From Gp13-AA77 sp036521995 (lineage in GTDB: Bacteria; Acidobacteriota; Terriglobia; UBA7540), in contig DATDGR010000298.1 in the NCBI GenBank assembly GCA_036521995.1, forward strand, positions 1-14,961: DNA of 14,961 nucleotides, read 5' to 3'. Each line of letters starts with the position of its first letter. The first letter of the stretch is position 1. Shown piece by piece: positions 1-7,528 of the stretch. Below the pieces are notes generated by a model. The model saw only the letters and a list, made by a program, of their open reading frames with translations. It searched no databases and was not told where the DNA came from. A program made the position numbers and the translations under genes.

Positions 1-677
1 GTGCGGCGAAGCGTCAGGCAGAAGAACAGGCCGATCAACGCCGTCGCCAGCGCGCCCGTCCAGTCTTCGCCGGGGTTCCTAATGTGACCCGCGCCAAAAG
101 CCGCCGAGAGCAGGAACGCAGAAGGCCAGAATCCCATGCCGGTCGACAGCGTGGCCAGCGCGTATCCGCGGAAAACGTACTCTTCGGCGAGGCCGACGAC
201 CAGAAAGGTGACGCCCCACAGTGCAGCATACGAGACGAGCGGCTTGCCGCTCAGTACAACGCTTCCGAAATCGAAACCGTGGCCCAAATGGATCACCGCC
301 AGCAGCGCCGTCAGCGCCGCAAATCCCGAGAGCGCGCCGAGCCAGAACTGGGCCCCAAAAGCACCCCGTGCGGGGAGGCCATAGTCGGCGAGAGAACGAT
401 TCTCGATCCGGGCCATCACCAACGACGCCAGCAGAGCCGCGAGAAAGCCTGCAGCATCAGTCGTCAAAATGCCGGGAGGCTTAAACTCGCCGACGAGGGG
501 TCCGATCAGCACGGCCAGAGCGAATCCCGCGATGACCGTGAGAATCAGGAAGATCAGGAGCCGCCAGCCGGCGCGGATACCTTTCGGACCAAGGAAAACC
601 CGGATCACCAGCATTTCGACCGGCCTGGAATCCGGCTGGGCAGGCGGAGTGGACATGGCGGGATCGGGATCATCCAT
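1..677 (-). CDS. CPBP-family intramembrane metalloprotease (partial, C-terminus off left edge)
   Basis: An open frame runs on the minus strand from an ATG at 677 to the left edge, about 225 codons, so the C-terminus is missing. The translation is very hydrophobic, with membrane segments around residues 39-62, 74-90, 108-130, 150-164 and 183-197. Two CPBP (Abi/CAAX-protease-like) motifs are visible: EEYVFR at 165-170, the EExxxR motif, and FGAGH at 194-198, the FxxxH motif. These supply the glutamates and histidine thought to bind the catalytic metal in this inner-membrane family; the substrate cannot be told. A second in-frame ATG lies at 656, but neither start has a strong ribosome binding site; GAAGAG lies about 14 bases before 677. 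The gene is divergent from the secreted-protein gene at 843. Family call is firm, exact start less so. Confidence 0.85.
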   Translation of the reverse strand, partial: MDDPDPAMSTPPAQPDSRPVEMLVIRVFLGPKGIRAGWRLLIFLILTVIAGFALAVLIGPLVGEFKPPGILTTDAAGFLAALLASLVMARIENRSLADYGLPARGAFGAQFWLGALSGFAALTALLAVIHLGHGFDFGSVVLSGKPLVSYAALWGVTFLVVGLAEEYVFRGYALATLSTGMGFWPSAFLLSAAFGAGHIRNPGEDWTGALATALIGLFFCLTLRR

Positions 678-790
678 GGGGCGTACGTTAGCTCTTCGGG
701 GGGGCAGTTGTCACTGGGAATACGCGGGTCGCACTCCGCGAAACGTCCGTCCCCTTCGGCGCCAGCTCTGCCAGACGACTGGGCATACCT

Positions 791-819
791 TTGATACTGC
801 GCGGTTCCGCTGCTAGAAT
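791..819 (+). promoter_or_regulatory. sigma70-type promoter for the secreted BamE-like protein gene
   Basis: A -35 element TTGATA (791-796) is separated by exactly 17 bases from a -10 element TAGAAT (814-819). Both match the housekeeping consensus at five of six positions. The predicted transcript starts near 826, leaving a leader of about 17 bases before the GTG at 843. This placement makes the upstream TTG at 819 impossible as a start, because it lies inside the -10 box. Prediction from sequence only. Confidence 0.65.
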
Positions 820-842
820 TGTTCCTGTCTGGAGTGGCGGCC

Positions 843-1730
843 GTGTTTTCGAAAGTCCCGTGCCCGATCTGCGTCGCCGCCCGCCCGAGCTTAGGAACAG
901 GCTCGCTGCTGCTGGCCCTGATGCTGTTGCCCCAGTCGGCGGTGGTGTCCCCTGCTTTCGCGCAGTCCGACGTGTCAAAGCCAAGTGCACCCTCTGCCGC
1001 CCAAGCGCCCGGGGCACCCTCGCAGCAGGCCAAAGCCGGGACCCCACTCAACAAAGAGGGCGAGATCGGTCTCATCCGGGGGTTGTCGAGCGAGATCGCT
1101 GTGTCCAAGGTGGTGCTGCCTCGCGGCAAACACGGCATCTACCTCGACTCCAAGGGTCAAATCGATCAGGCCAAAGCTCAGGAAGAGCTGAAGGAAAACG
1201 GTCCCGCCATCAATCCGGGCACGCCCGTGAAGATCACCAAGATAGACTTCAAGGCCGAAAGCCTCACCTTGGAAATCAATGGCGGCGGCAAGAATGGCAA
1301 GCACTGGTATCAGCACATCGAGGTCGGCATGGGGTCGACCACGCAGCCTGTCGCAGCGCCACAGAACGAGAATCAGACCCTGGCCTACGGCTCTTACGTT
1401 ACGCTGAAGTTTCCAGGCCGCGTGCCGGACCTCACGGTTCCGCAGGCCAAGCAACTGCTCGCCCCCGCGCTCGATTTTGAACGTCACTCCCCTACGGTCC
1501 TCTACTCGCCTGCCGTGCCGCCGAAATACAAGGAAGCCATCAAGAATCACGAGGTGGTGGTAGGTATGGACCATGACGCTGTGCTGTCGGCCAAGGGCCC
1601 GCCCGACCGCAAGGTTCGCGAGGATCAGGCGGACGGCAGCTCCAAAGAGGACTGGATTTACGGCCTGCCGCCGCACGTGCTGTTCGTCACCTTCGACGGG
1701 GACACTGTCGTAAGAGTCAAGCAATATTGA
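843..1730 (+). CDS. Secreted protein with BamE/SmpA-like C-terminal region
   Basis: This encodes a 295-residue protein starting at GTG 843, preceded by GGAG (831-834) at an 8-base spacing. A longer frame from a TTG at 819 is unlikely because that codon lies in the -10 box of the upstream promoter. Residues 1-40 look like a Sec signal peptide: a hydrophobic core at about 20-32 and a cleavage site AFA|QS at 40/41. A Pro/Ala/Ser-rich linker follows to about residue 65. The middle part is beta-rich with no motif I recognise. The last 55 residues (from GMDHDAVLSAKGPPD at 241 to the end, through DWIYG and LFVTFDGDTVVRVK) resemble the 'G-hydrophobic-G-P ... W-Y ... F-x-G-x-V' pattern of BamE/SmpA folds, seen in envelope proteins. 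No lipobox cysteine follows the signal, so it is probably periplasmic and soluble. The function is unknown. It is convergent with the GH35 gene, 69 bp away. Confidence 0.8.
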   Translation: MFSKVPCPICVAARPSLGTGSLLLALMLLPQSAVVSPAFAQSDVSKPSAPSAAQAPGAPSQQAKAGTPLNKEGEIGLIRGLSSEIAVSKVVLPRGKHGIYLDSKGQIDQAKAQEELKENGPAINPGTPVKITKIDFKAESLTLEINGGGKNGKHWYQHIEVGMGSTTQPVAAPQNENQTLAYGSYVTLKFPGRVPDLTVPQAKQLLAPALDFERHSPTVLYSPAVPPKYKEAIKNHEVVVGMDHDAVLSAKGPPDRKVREDQADGSSKEDWIYGLPPHVLFVTFDGDTVVRVKQY

Positions 1731-1799
1731 GGTACGGTGGCATGCGATTGGGCGAAGTAGCACCTTGCACCGTGGCCTGACCCAAAGCACTGCCAAATC

Positions 1800-4652
1800 T
1801 CACCATTGAAACTCCACCCGCGTCCGGTGAGTGGCGAACTCCTCGTAAGGCCCGACGCTCAGTGTGCGAATCGGAGCCGGCGAGTCAGCGTAGGCTACGA
1901 CCACCGTGATCAGGTTCCGGACCTTGGCGCCGAAAGCAAGGTAAGGATCGGGCAGGAAAAAGTCCTTCTGCGGCCCGGCGATCACATAGCGCCCCACGAA
2001 ACGCCCGTTGAGATACAGCAGGGCATCCCGATCGGCCTCCAGTGTAAGTTTCCACGGAATCGACCATCCCTCCGGCGGCGCCTCCAGGCTGAACTCGGTC
2101 CGGCACCAGGCGAAGGCTGGTACGATGCCCGCGTGGATAGGAGTGGCTCCGTCCGCGACCGCCTTGAAGGCGGCGCCACCGGCCCCAAAATCGGGATCGA
2201 CTCGGCGTCCGCGCATGGCGGCCGAAAACCTCTGCACTTGCCATTTCTCGAGGGTTGAGGCCGACAGCACATCTCTTCCATACCGCACCGCCTCGATTCC
2301 CTTCATTTCGCCCATCCCTTCTCCGAAGTTCGGACTGCCGAAGAGCTCGTACGCGATCTCGATCGTGTTCGAGCCGTTCTGCGCGTAATCTGCCAGCGCG
2401 AAATCTGCCTTTTCCTGAGGCTTCGACGCCTGCGGTACCAGCCGGCCATTGATGAACACCTTTTTGCCGTCGTCGGCGAAAGCCGAGATCCACATCCGGG
2501 CTTCAGCCTGATAAGCAAATTCCGCCCGATACTTGACGTAGCCGTAAGGCAGCGCACCCAAGTCATCGAGCGGCCGCAGGGCCGTGTTGAGCCACTGGCC
2601 CACGCCGGGATCAAAGCGCTCCAGCCAGGTCTGCGCAGGGCTTAGGATCTGAGGTTCGGCCGGTAGCTTCGGAGTGCTGATGTGGAAGCGGCACGTTTCC
2701 CAGTGCTTGTCGTAATCGAACTCCGCCTGAACTCCGTTGAGCCAGAATTTTGCGGGAATGGGGGGGATTAGCGCGATGAGTTCGTGCTCGCCGGGCGTGA
2801 AATCGAAGTCCGTCCAGACAGTCTTCTTGGTTACTCCGGTTCCGGCCAGCAGCGCGGCATCGGCGAAAAATGGGACCGATACGGTGCCCTTCTGTTCTTC
2901 CTCGGGCAGGGCCGCGTTGCCGGGCAGGATGGAAGAGGGCCAACCCACCGTCCAACTCTTGAGCGCTTTGTCGCGAGGCAGCACCACTACCTGCAGGTGG
3001 GCGTTGAACAACAGCATCTTTTGCGCGGGCTCGACGCGCAGCCCGCATACCCAGGACTCATACTCCTGATCCCAGTACTGGTAGGCGGTGTCGCCTTCCA
3101 CATGTGGCTCGTTTTCAGTAGCCAAGCTGAACTCCACCAGCCGTCCCGGCTCATCGTAAAGCACGAGGTACGGCCGGCCGCTTTCGCCATAGGCCAGAAC
3201 CTCGGCCGTGGAGTAGCGCAGGATGTTCTCTCCGATGGGTACTTGCACCGGAAGCATTTTCATCTCGAGCGGGCCGAGCTCGAGCTGGCCCTGGCGGGGC
3301 AGCGTGACGAGGCGATGGGTGGGCGAGTTGGGATCCTGAAAAGTCGTGCTATAGCGCTGGCTGGCGTTGGCATTCTCACGAACAAACAGGGCTCCGCTCT
3401 TGACGTTCGCGCGCAGGGAGACGCTCACTTGCGGGTTCGTGGACGTCGTCGCACCGGCAACGGCATCGGCGCGGGCGAGAATGCCGCCCAGCAACCGTAG
3501 AGAGGTGCCGATTCCGCGGGCGGCGTAGTACTTCTCCCACAGGCCGCCGGGCTCACGCAGCGGGGCGGCGTAGTCGTAGGTCGTGGTCAGCTTCTTGGCG
3601 GCCCAATCAAGGTTGGTGCCGCCGAATCCCATGTAGTAGTTGTAATAGACCACGCCCTGTTCGATCGCTGTCTTTGAAAGGGCGTTGAGCTGGCGTCCGT
3701 CCACGCCGTCCTGGTTCACCGACAGCTTGCCGCCGAATTCAGAAAACCAGCCGCCTTGCAGCTCGGTGATGCCCATGGGCGAGTCCGGCTGCTGCTGGCG
3801 TAGCTTGGCGAGAGCCGGCACGAGTTCCTTGGTGATCTGCCAGCGGGGGTAGAAATTGCAGGTGTCGACGATCCGCGAAAAGTCAGGATCCTGCCGGTCC
3901 CGAACCTGCTTTGTCCAGCAGGTGATGAGCGGAATGTCGATGCCGGCGTTCCAGGCCATACGCGCCAGGGCCCGGACGTACGCGGCCTTCTGGGCATCGG
4001 GCAGCTTCCAGTAGTCATACTCGTTTTCAATCTGCATCAGGACGATCGGGCCGCTGTGGGTCACCTGATGCCGGACGATTGCGGGAAGCACCGCGCTGAA
4101 CCAGTGTTGGGAAGTCCGAATGCTCTCGGGATTATCGGACCGCAGCGGAAAGCGGCGATTGATCACCCAGCGTGGAAAGCCTCCGGAGTCCCATTCGGCG
4201 CAAACGTAAGGTCCGGGGCGGGCGATCATGTAGAAGCCCATGCTGGCGACCAGCTTGACGAAATCTTCGAACTCGCTCAGATCGACGCACCCTTCCTCCA
4301 GCTCGTGGTAGTTCCAGAAGACACAGGTCTCGATCACGTTGAAACCCGCGCCCTTCAGTTTCACCAAGCGGTCGCGCCACAGCTCACGCGGGCAACGAGG
4401 GTAGTGGAAGGCGGCTCCGAAAAGAAACGTGTCGCGATCATTGACGGTGAAGCAGTGGCTGTCGTAGCGGATGAAATGCGGCTGCGGAAACTCGATCGGC
4501 GCACTTGGAAGCGCGGCTGGATTCGAGGCTGAGGCCAAGGACCCAGGCGGCATCGGCAGGGCATGGCCGAGACCCTGACCCGAGCCTAAACCCGTCGCGA
4601 GAGGAGCCGCCATTATCGATCGTAGAAAGTCACGTCGCGATCGCGCTCCCAC
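1800..4652 (-). CDS. Tat-exported GH35 beta-galactosidase
   Basis: This 950-residue glycoside hydrolase family 35 enzyme is predicted to release terminal beta-galactosyl residues from oligo- or polysaccharides outside the cytoplasm. The GTG start at 4652 has a strong ribosome binding site, AAGGAG, 5 bases upstream. The N-terminus has a twin-arginine signal (SRRDFL at 5-10, followed by an Ala/Gly/Leu-rich stretch). The catalytic barrel covers about 65-390. It shows family landmarks FGAAFHYPR (78-86), VFWNYHELEEG (111-121), ARPGPYVCAEWDSGGFPRW (144-162), the acid/base motif QIENEY (catalytic Glu211) and the nucleophile motif TELQGGW (Glu297); both catalytic glutamates are intact. The remaining ~560 residues are beta-sandwich modules. 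At least two look like galactose-binding jelly rolls, one carrying DDGKKVFINGRL and one LLYLNGRFVGRY near the C-terminus. It is longer than typical bacterial GH35 enzymes (600-800 residues) because of these modules. No transporter or regulator of sugar use is adjacent. Substrate specificity cannot be read from sequence. Confidence 0.95.
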   Translation of the reverse strand: MGARSRRDFLRSIMAAPLATGLGSGQGLGHALPMPPGSLASASNPAALPSAPIEFPQPHFIRYDSHCFTVNDRDTFLFGAAFHYPRCPRELWRDRLVKLKGAGFNVIETCVFWNYHELEEGCVDLSEFEDFVKLVASMGFYMIARPGPYVCAEWDSGGFPRWVINRRFPLRSDNPESIRTSQHWFSAVLPAIVRHQVTHSGPIVLMQIENEYDYWKLPDAQKAAYVRALARMAWNAGIDIPLITCWTKQVRDRQDPDFSRIVDTCNFYPRWQITKELVPALAKLRQQQPDSPMGITELQGGWFSEFGGKLSVNQDGVDGRQLNALSKTAIEQGVVYYNYYMGFGGTNLDWAAKKLTTTYDYAAPLREPGGLWEKYYAARGIGTSLRLLGGILARADAVAGATTSTNPQVSVSLRANVKSGALFVRENANASQRYSTTFQDPNSPTHRLVTLPRQGQLELGPLEMKMLPVQVPIGENILRYSTAEVLAYGESGRPYLVLYDEPGRLVEFSLATENEPHVEGDTAYQYWDQEYESWVCGLRVEPAQKMLLFNAHLQVVVLPRDKALKSWTVGWPSSILPGNAALPEEEQKGTVSVPFFADAALLAGTGVTKKTVWTDFDFTPGEHELIALIPPIPAKFWLNGVQAEFDYDKHWETCRFHISTPKLPAEPQILSPAQTWLERFDPGVGQWLNTALRPLDDLGALPYGYVKYRAEFAYQAEARMWISAFADDGKKVFINGRLVPQASKPQEKADFALADYAQNGSNTIEIAYELFGSPNFGEGMGEMKGIEAVRYGRDVLSASTLEKWQVQRFSAAMRGRRVDPDFGAGGAAFKAVADGATPIHAGIVPAFAWCRTEFSLEAPPEGWSIPWKLTLEADRDALLYLNGRFVGRYVIAGPQKDFFLPDPYLAFGAKVRNLITVVVAYADSPAPIRTLSVGPYEEFATHRTRVEFQW

Positions 4653-4746
4653 GTTGGCTCCTTGCGTCGGAACCCGACGACTAACATCCTATGAGCTTGT
4701 CAGCTTGGGTTCGTTTCGAACGTGCGTTTGAAAGGCCCTCCGCTTA

Positions 4747-4777
4747 CTAAAGGGCTCTTCTTGCTAAAGGGCTCTTC
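4747..4777. repeat. 17-bp tandem duplication upstream of GH35 gene
   Basis: The 14-mer CTAAAGGGCTCTTC occurs at 4747-4760 and again at 4764-4777, a 17-base period. On the coding strand of the GH35 gene these are two copies of GAAGAGCCCTTTAG, 95-125 bases upstream of its GTG start. Position and spacing (about 1.6 helical turns) would fit a regulator binding pair, but that is inference; a replication-slippage duplication would look the same. Confidence 0.6.
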
Positions 4778-5059
4778 CGGGTCCCGGGTCGGAAACCGAG
4801 GCAACCGGCGTCTTGACAACCGGCCATCCACGAATCGCCGTCGACTGAACCACGACGACGGAATGGCTGAATTTTGCGTGGTCTCACCCTCCCGTAAGGC
4901 CCCAGCAGGCAAGGTTTTACGAGCCGTCTGAGGCGCAATCCAATTTCCGGCATTTGGGCATGATTTTCGTGCCCGCCAACGCGTAGTCCTCAGTTGCCTG
5001 TAGGGTACTGATTCCAAGCTGGTTGTGTCGCTATTTCGCGCTCCGTCTGAGCCGGTTGT

Positions 5060-5259
5060 TTCCTGCTTTGGGTTTTCTGGGCTTTGAAGGATGCCTGGAT
5101 TCATCTGATTATAAGGGAGTTGTCTTAATATTGGCCGCGGATTCCCCTTCCAGCTTTGGTTGTAGCCTCGTTTTTGTTGATTCTAAAGGACATTCCAGCT
5201 TTGGTCTAGCCCCCGGTTCTTGGCTATCCTATTTATTCTGCTCGACATTCCAGCTTTGG
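5060..5259. repeat. Degenerate direct repeats, core TTCCAGCTTTGG, four copies
   Basis: The core TTCCAGCTTTGG is exact at 5148-5159, 5193-5204 and 5248-5259. A copy with one mismatch (TTCCTGCTTTGG) lies at 5060-5071. Start-to-start spacings are 88, 45 and 55 bases. The last two copies share the longer block GACATTCCAGCTTTGG less its first base (the preceding bases read GGACA and CGACA). Spacer sequences differ and no palindromic unit is seen, so this is not a CRISPR array. Confidence 0.65.
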
Positions 5260-5494
5260 CATTCAGGGGGTGGGGGGTGCCTTTTTTCGTCGCAGTGCCG
5301 ATTTAGCCTAGAGATGTTGGCTAGTCATAGCCCCTGCGCCTCCTCTCCCGACCAAGCCAGCTATGCGCCATTCTGGACCCAGATCCGGCCATTGTCAAGC
5401 ACAGGAAACCCTCGCTCGCTTGGGCTTGGGCTTGACTACCTGAGCCCACCGCCTCGTACGACGGCGCCACCCACCAAAATTCCCGAATTCCCTA

Positions 5495-7456
5495 CTAAAG
5501 GATAACCCGTTCGTCGCCCCGCCGACGCGTGACCCGCTCGCGGTCCAGATACTCAAGGAGCGGAATCGCGTACTTGCGGGTTACGCCCGTCATTTGCTTG
5601 AAACACGGCACGTCGATGCGGCTGCTTTTCGCCTTGCGCTCGGCCATTAGCCGACGTAAGCGGTCAAGCGCGGAGTGATGAAACACGAGCCCTTCCGAGA
5701 CCTTCACCAGAGTATTTTCCCTTACCAGAACCTGAAAGATCTTTTCCGCGCGCGCGCGGTCGATCGCCAAGCCGGCCAGCACTTCTGAAGCTGCCGGCAC
5801 TGCCAGTCCAGCCCGTTCGAACGCCCGGCTGATGCTTTCCTTGGCGGCGGATTCCTCGCGGTTGAGGCGCACCTCGCGTCCCGCCAACCGAATCACTTCG
5901 CCGTCAATTTCAACCTTCTTCAGTGACGCCAGCGCGTCAAGGGCGGCGTTGAACAGCGGCGCGGATGGAGGCTGGGCCGCCCGGCTCCCGCGCGCGGCAG
6001 CGCCTCCGCTTCCCGAGCTGAGCCGTCCCCTCAAGTCCTCTTTGGCGAGGCCGCGGACGAGCGGATTCTGCGCGTGGAAGCTGTCGAGAGCCTTGAGAAT
6101 CCGAGTAGTCAGGAGGTTGAAGTGCTGCGCGTCCACCAGCAGTGACGGCGGCTGCCCAATGGCGACGAGGCGCCCCTCGCGGATGGAGCCTGCGGCGTGT
6201 TGCAGGACATCGCTCGGCCACCAGCCCACGCGCCCGGCCATTGCGTTCACAGTAGCCTCGCCGAGCTCCCGGAGTAAGCGTTCGAGACGTGTCTCCGGGC
6301 TGCCGCGCTCCAGCCCTTCGAGAAGCTCGCCCACGCGCGAGTCGCCCGGTCGGTGCCTGGACGGCTGGTTGTCAAGCACGATCCCTCCGCCGATGGTCGT
6401 CACCGGGGAGAACTGCCGAATGATAAACCGGTCGCCCGGCAGGAATAAGCCCGAGTCGGCCAGCCGAAGCTGCGCGTAGGTGCGCTCACGGGGCTTAAGC
6501 TCGCGGCCCTCCAGCAGCACAATCTCGGCCAGCATCTCGGCGGTTCCGGCGTGAAAGTGAACCCGGCTGCGATTCTTCAGAGGCCGGGCCGAAGCCAGGA
6601 GCGAGAGTGCGCAGTCAAGGCGATTCGTAGCCTGGAAGAGACTAGGCGCCGCCAGCACCGTGCCGCGCGAGACCTCCTGGGCCTCGATGCCCGCCAGGTT
6701 CAAGGCTGTGCGCTGACCGGCCACCGCTTTACTGACGACCTGGTTGTGCACCTGGATCCCCCGCACCCGCACCTTGCGGCTAACTCGCCCGGCGACCGGG
6801 CCGCCACTTGGAAAAAGCTGCGCTTCGGCCTCTTTCTCAATTCGGCCAGCCACCAGCGTACCCGTAACCACCGTGCCGAAGCCCCTAATGACAAACGACC
6901 GGTCGACCGGCAAGCGAAAGGGTAGCTCGGCGCAGCGCGCCTGAATGGCCAGGCTCAACCGCCCGAGCTCGCTGCGCAGTTCACTAAGACCTTCACCGCT
7001 GCGGGCGCTCACCGCGACCACGGGCGCGTCCTCAAGAAACGAGCCGGCCACGAAGTCGCGCATGTCGAGCCGCACAGCTTCCAGCAGCTCTGGATCCACC
7101 AGATCGCGTTTGGTGATGGCCACTAGCCCGTGCTGCACGCCCAGCAGCTTGCAGATTTCGAAATGCTCGCGTGTCTGCGGCTTGATGGACTCGTCGGCTG
7201 CCACCACCAGCATCACCAGGTCGATACCGCTGGCCCCGGCCAGCATATTGCGGACGAAGCGCTCGTGGCCGGGCACATCGACGAAGCCGATCCGCACTCC
7301 GTTCCCAAGATCGAGGTGGGCGAAACCGAGGTCAATCGTGATCCCGCGGCGTTTCTCTTCGGCCAGGCGATCAGGGTCCGTCCCCGTGAGCGCCAGAACC
7401 AGCGCCGACTTGCCGTGATCGATGTGGCCGGCGGTACCCACGATGACGTCCTTCAT
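5495..7456 (-). CDS. selB: Selenocysteine-specific translation elongation factor SelB
   Basis: This 653-residue GTPase delivers selenocysteyl-tRNA to the ribosome at UGA codons marked by a SECIS hairpin. The GTP-binding motifs are all present: P-loop GHIDHGKS (10-17), DVPGH (60-64), TKRD (115-118; SelB proteins commonly have T in place of N) and SARSGEG (150-156). RGITIDLGFAHL (37-48) and SFVIRGFGTVVTGT (187-200) fit SelB, with EF-Tu-like beta-barrel domains to about 365. The rest is the SelB-specific set of winged helices. The last one has FKQMTGVTRKYAIPLLEYLD (619-638), the part that reads SECIS RNA. A low-complexity Gly/Ala/Ser/Pro linker (about 478-500) interrupts the winged-helix region. 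The ATG at 7456 follows AAGGGG at 11 bases and GGA nearer the start. It lies 68 bp after the HEAT-like gene on the same strand, so co-transcription is likely. A TTGACA hexamer (7500-7495, minus) has no good -10 partner. No selA, selC or selD is nearby. Confidence 0.97.
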   Translation of the reverse strand: MKDVIVGTAGHIDHGKSALVLALTGTDPDRLAEEKRRGITIDLGFAHLDLGNGVRIGFVDVPGHERFVRNMLAGASGIDLVMLVVAADESIKPQTREHFEICKLLGVQHGLVAITKRDLVDPELLEAVRLDMRDFVAGSFLEDAPVVAVSARSGEGLSELRSELGRLSLAIQARCAELPFRLPVDRSFVIRGFGTVVTGTLVAGRIEKEAEAQLFPSGGPVAGRVSRKVRVRGIQVHNQVVSKAVAGQRTALNLAGIEAQEVSRGTVLAAPSLFQATNRLDCALSLLASARPLKNRSRVHFHAGTAEMLAEIVLLEGRELKPRERTYAQLRLADSGLFLPGDRFIIRQFSPVTTIGGGIVLDNQPSRHRPGDSRVGELLEGLERGSPETRLERLLRELGEATVNAMAGRVGWWPSDVLQHAAGSIREGRLVAIGQPPSLLVDAQHFNLLTTRILKALDSFHAQNPLVRGLAKEDLRGRLSSGSGGAAARGSRAAQPPSAPLFNAALDALASLKKVEIDGEVIRLAGREVRLNREESAAKESISRAFERAGLAVPAASEVLAGLAIDRARAEKIFQVLVRENTLVKVSEGLVFHHSALDRLRRLMAERKAKSSRIDVPCFKQMTGVTRKYAIPLLEYLDRERVTRRRGDERVIL

Positions 7457-7500
7457 GATCGATCCAACCCCTTGATCTCTCTAAACGAAACCCATGTCAA

Positions 7501-7528
7501 GCGTCGAACCAGACCTGCGATCCGTCAC
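7501..7528 (-). promoter_or_regulatory. Candidate SECIS-like hairpin upstream of selB
   Basis: Read on the minus strand, the sequence from 7528 down to 7501 contains GCAGGTCTG (7518-7510), the same apical-loop string found in the E. coli fdhF SECIS. It can be drawn as an imperfect hairpin: C7517-G7510 closing a loop AGGUCU, a bulged G7518, C7519-G7509, A7521-U7507, G7522-C7506, a bulged G7523, C7524-G7505, and G7526-C7503 to G7528-C7501 (including one U-G). A 5'-side bulge just below the loop is also a SECIS feature, though there the base is U. The element sits 45-70 bases before the selB ATG and includes the stop codon of the gene upstream. The match is short, so chance is possible. Confidence 0.3.

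Larger units (their letters stand above)
4653..5494. other. 842-base intergenic stretch between selB 3' end and GH35 start
   Basis: Both flanking genes are on the minus strand. Frames on both strands (for example 5023-5505 plus and 4700-5104 minus) have no ribosome binding site, no recognisable motif and biased composition, so I do not call them. The stretch from about 5023 to 5260 is visibly richer in T than its surroundings and carries a degenerate repeat (5060-5259). The GH35-proximal part carries a 17-bp tandem duplication (4747-4777). An 8-bp palindrome TCGTACGA (5454-5461) flanked by CGCC/GGCG lies about 35 bases past the selB stop, but no T-run follows it on the minus strand, so it is not a standard terminator. 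I found no tRNA-Sec. Confidence 0.6.

Noticed and set aside
84..794. A 236-codon plus-strand frame over the left end
   Set aside because: It lies opposite the CPBP protease, whose EExxxR and FxxxH motifs are unmistakable. The plus-strand translation is Arg/Gln/Ser-rich without motifs.
975..1802. UGA read-through of the GH35 gene into a ~270-codon frame, considered because selB is present
   Set aside because: The extension is antisense to the well-supported secreted protein gene and shows no domain. No SECIS-like hairpin follows the UGA.
5440..5494. Palindrome TCGTACGA with flanking CGCC/GGCG as a selB terminator
   Set aside because: No U-run follows on the selB strand, and the stem is short and centred on a palindrome that leaves no proper loop.
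5023..5505. A 160-codon plus-strand frame between GH35 and selB
   Set aside because: It has no ribosome binding site, runs through the direct repeats, overlaps the selB end and has low-complexity Ser/Phe/Gly composition.
7457..7527. Selenocysteine read-through of the HEAT-like gene's UGA, given the GCAGGTCTG motif right after it
   Set aside because: The loop lies only about 9 bases from the UGA, closer than in known bacterial SECIS elements. The extension would be only about 22 residues with no redox motif. A regulatory role for selB is the better reading.
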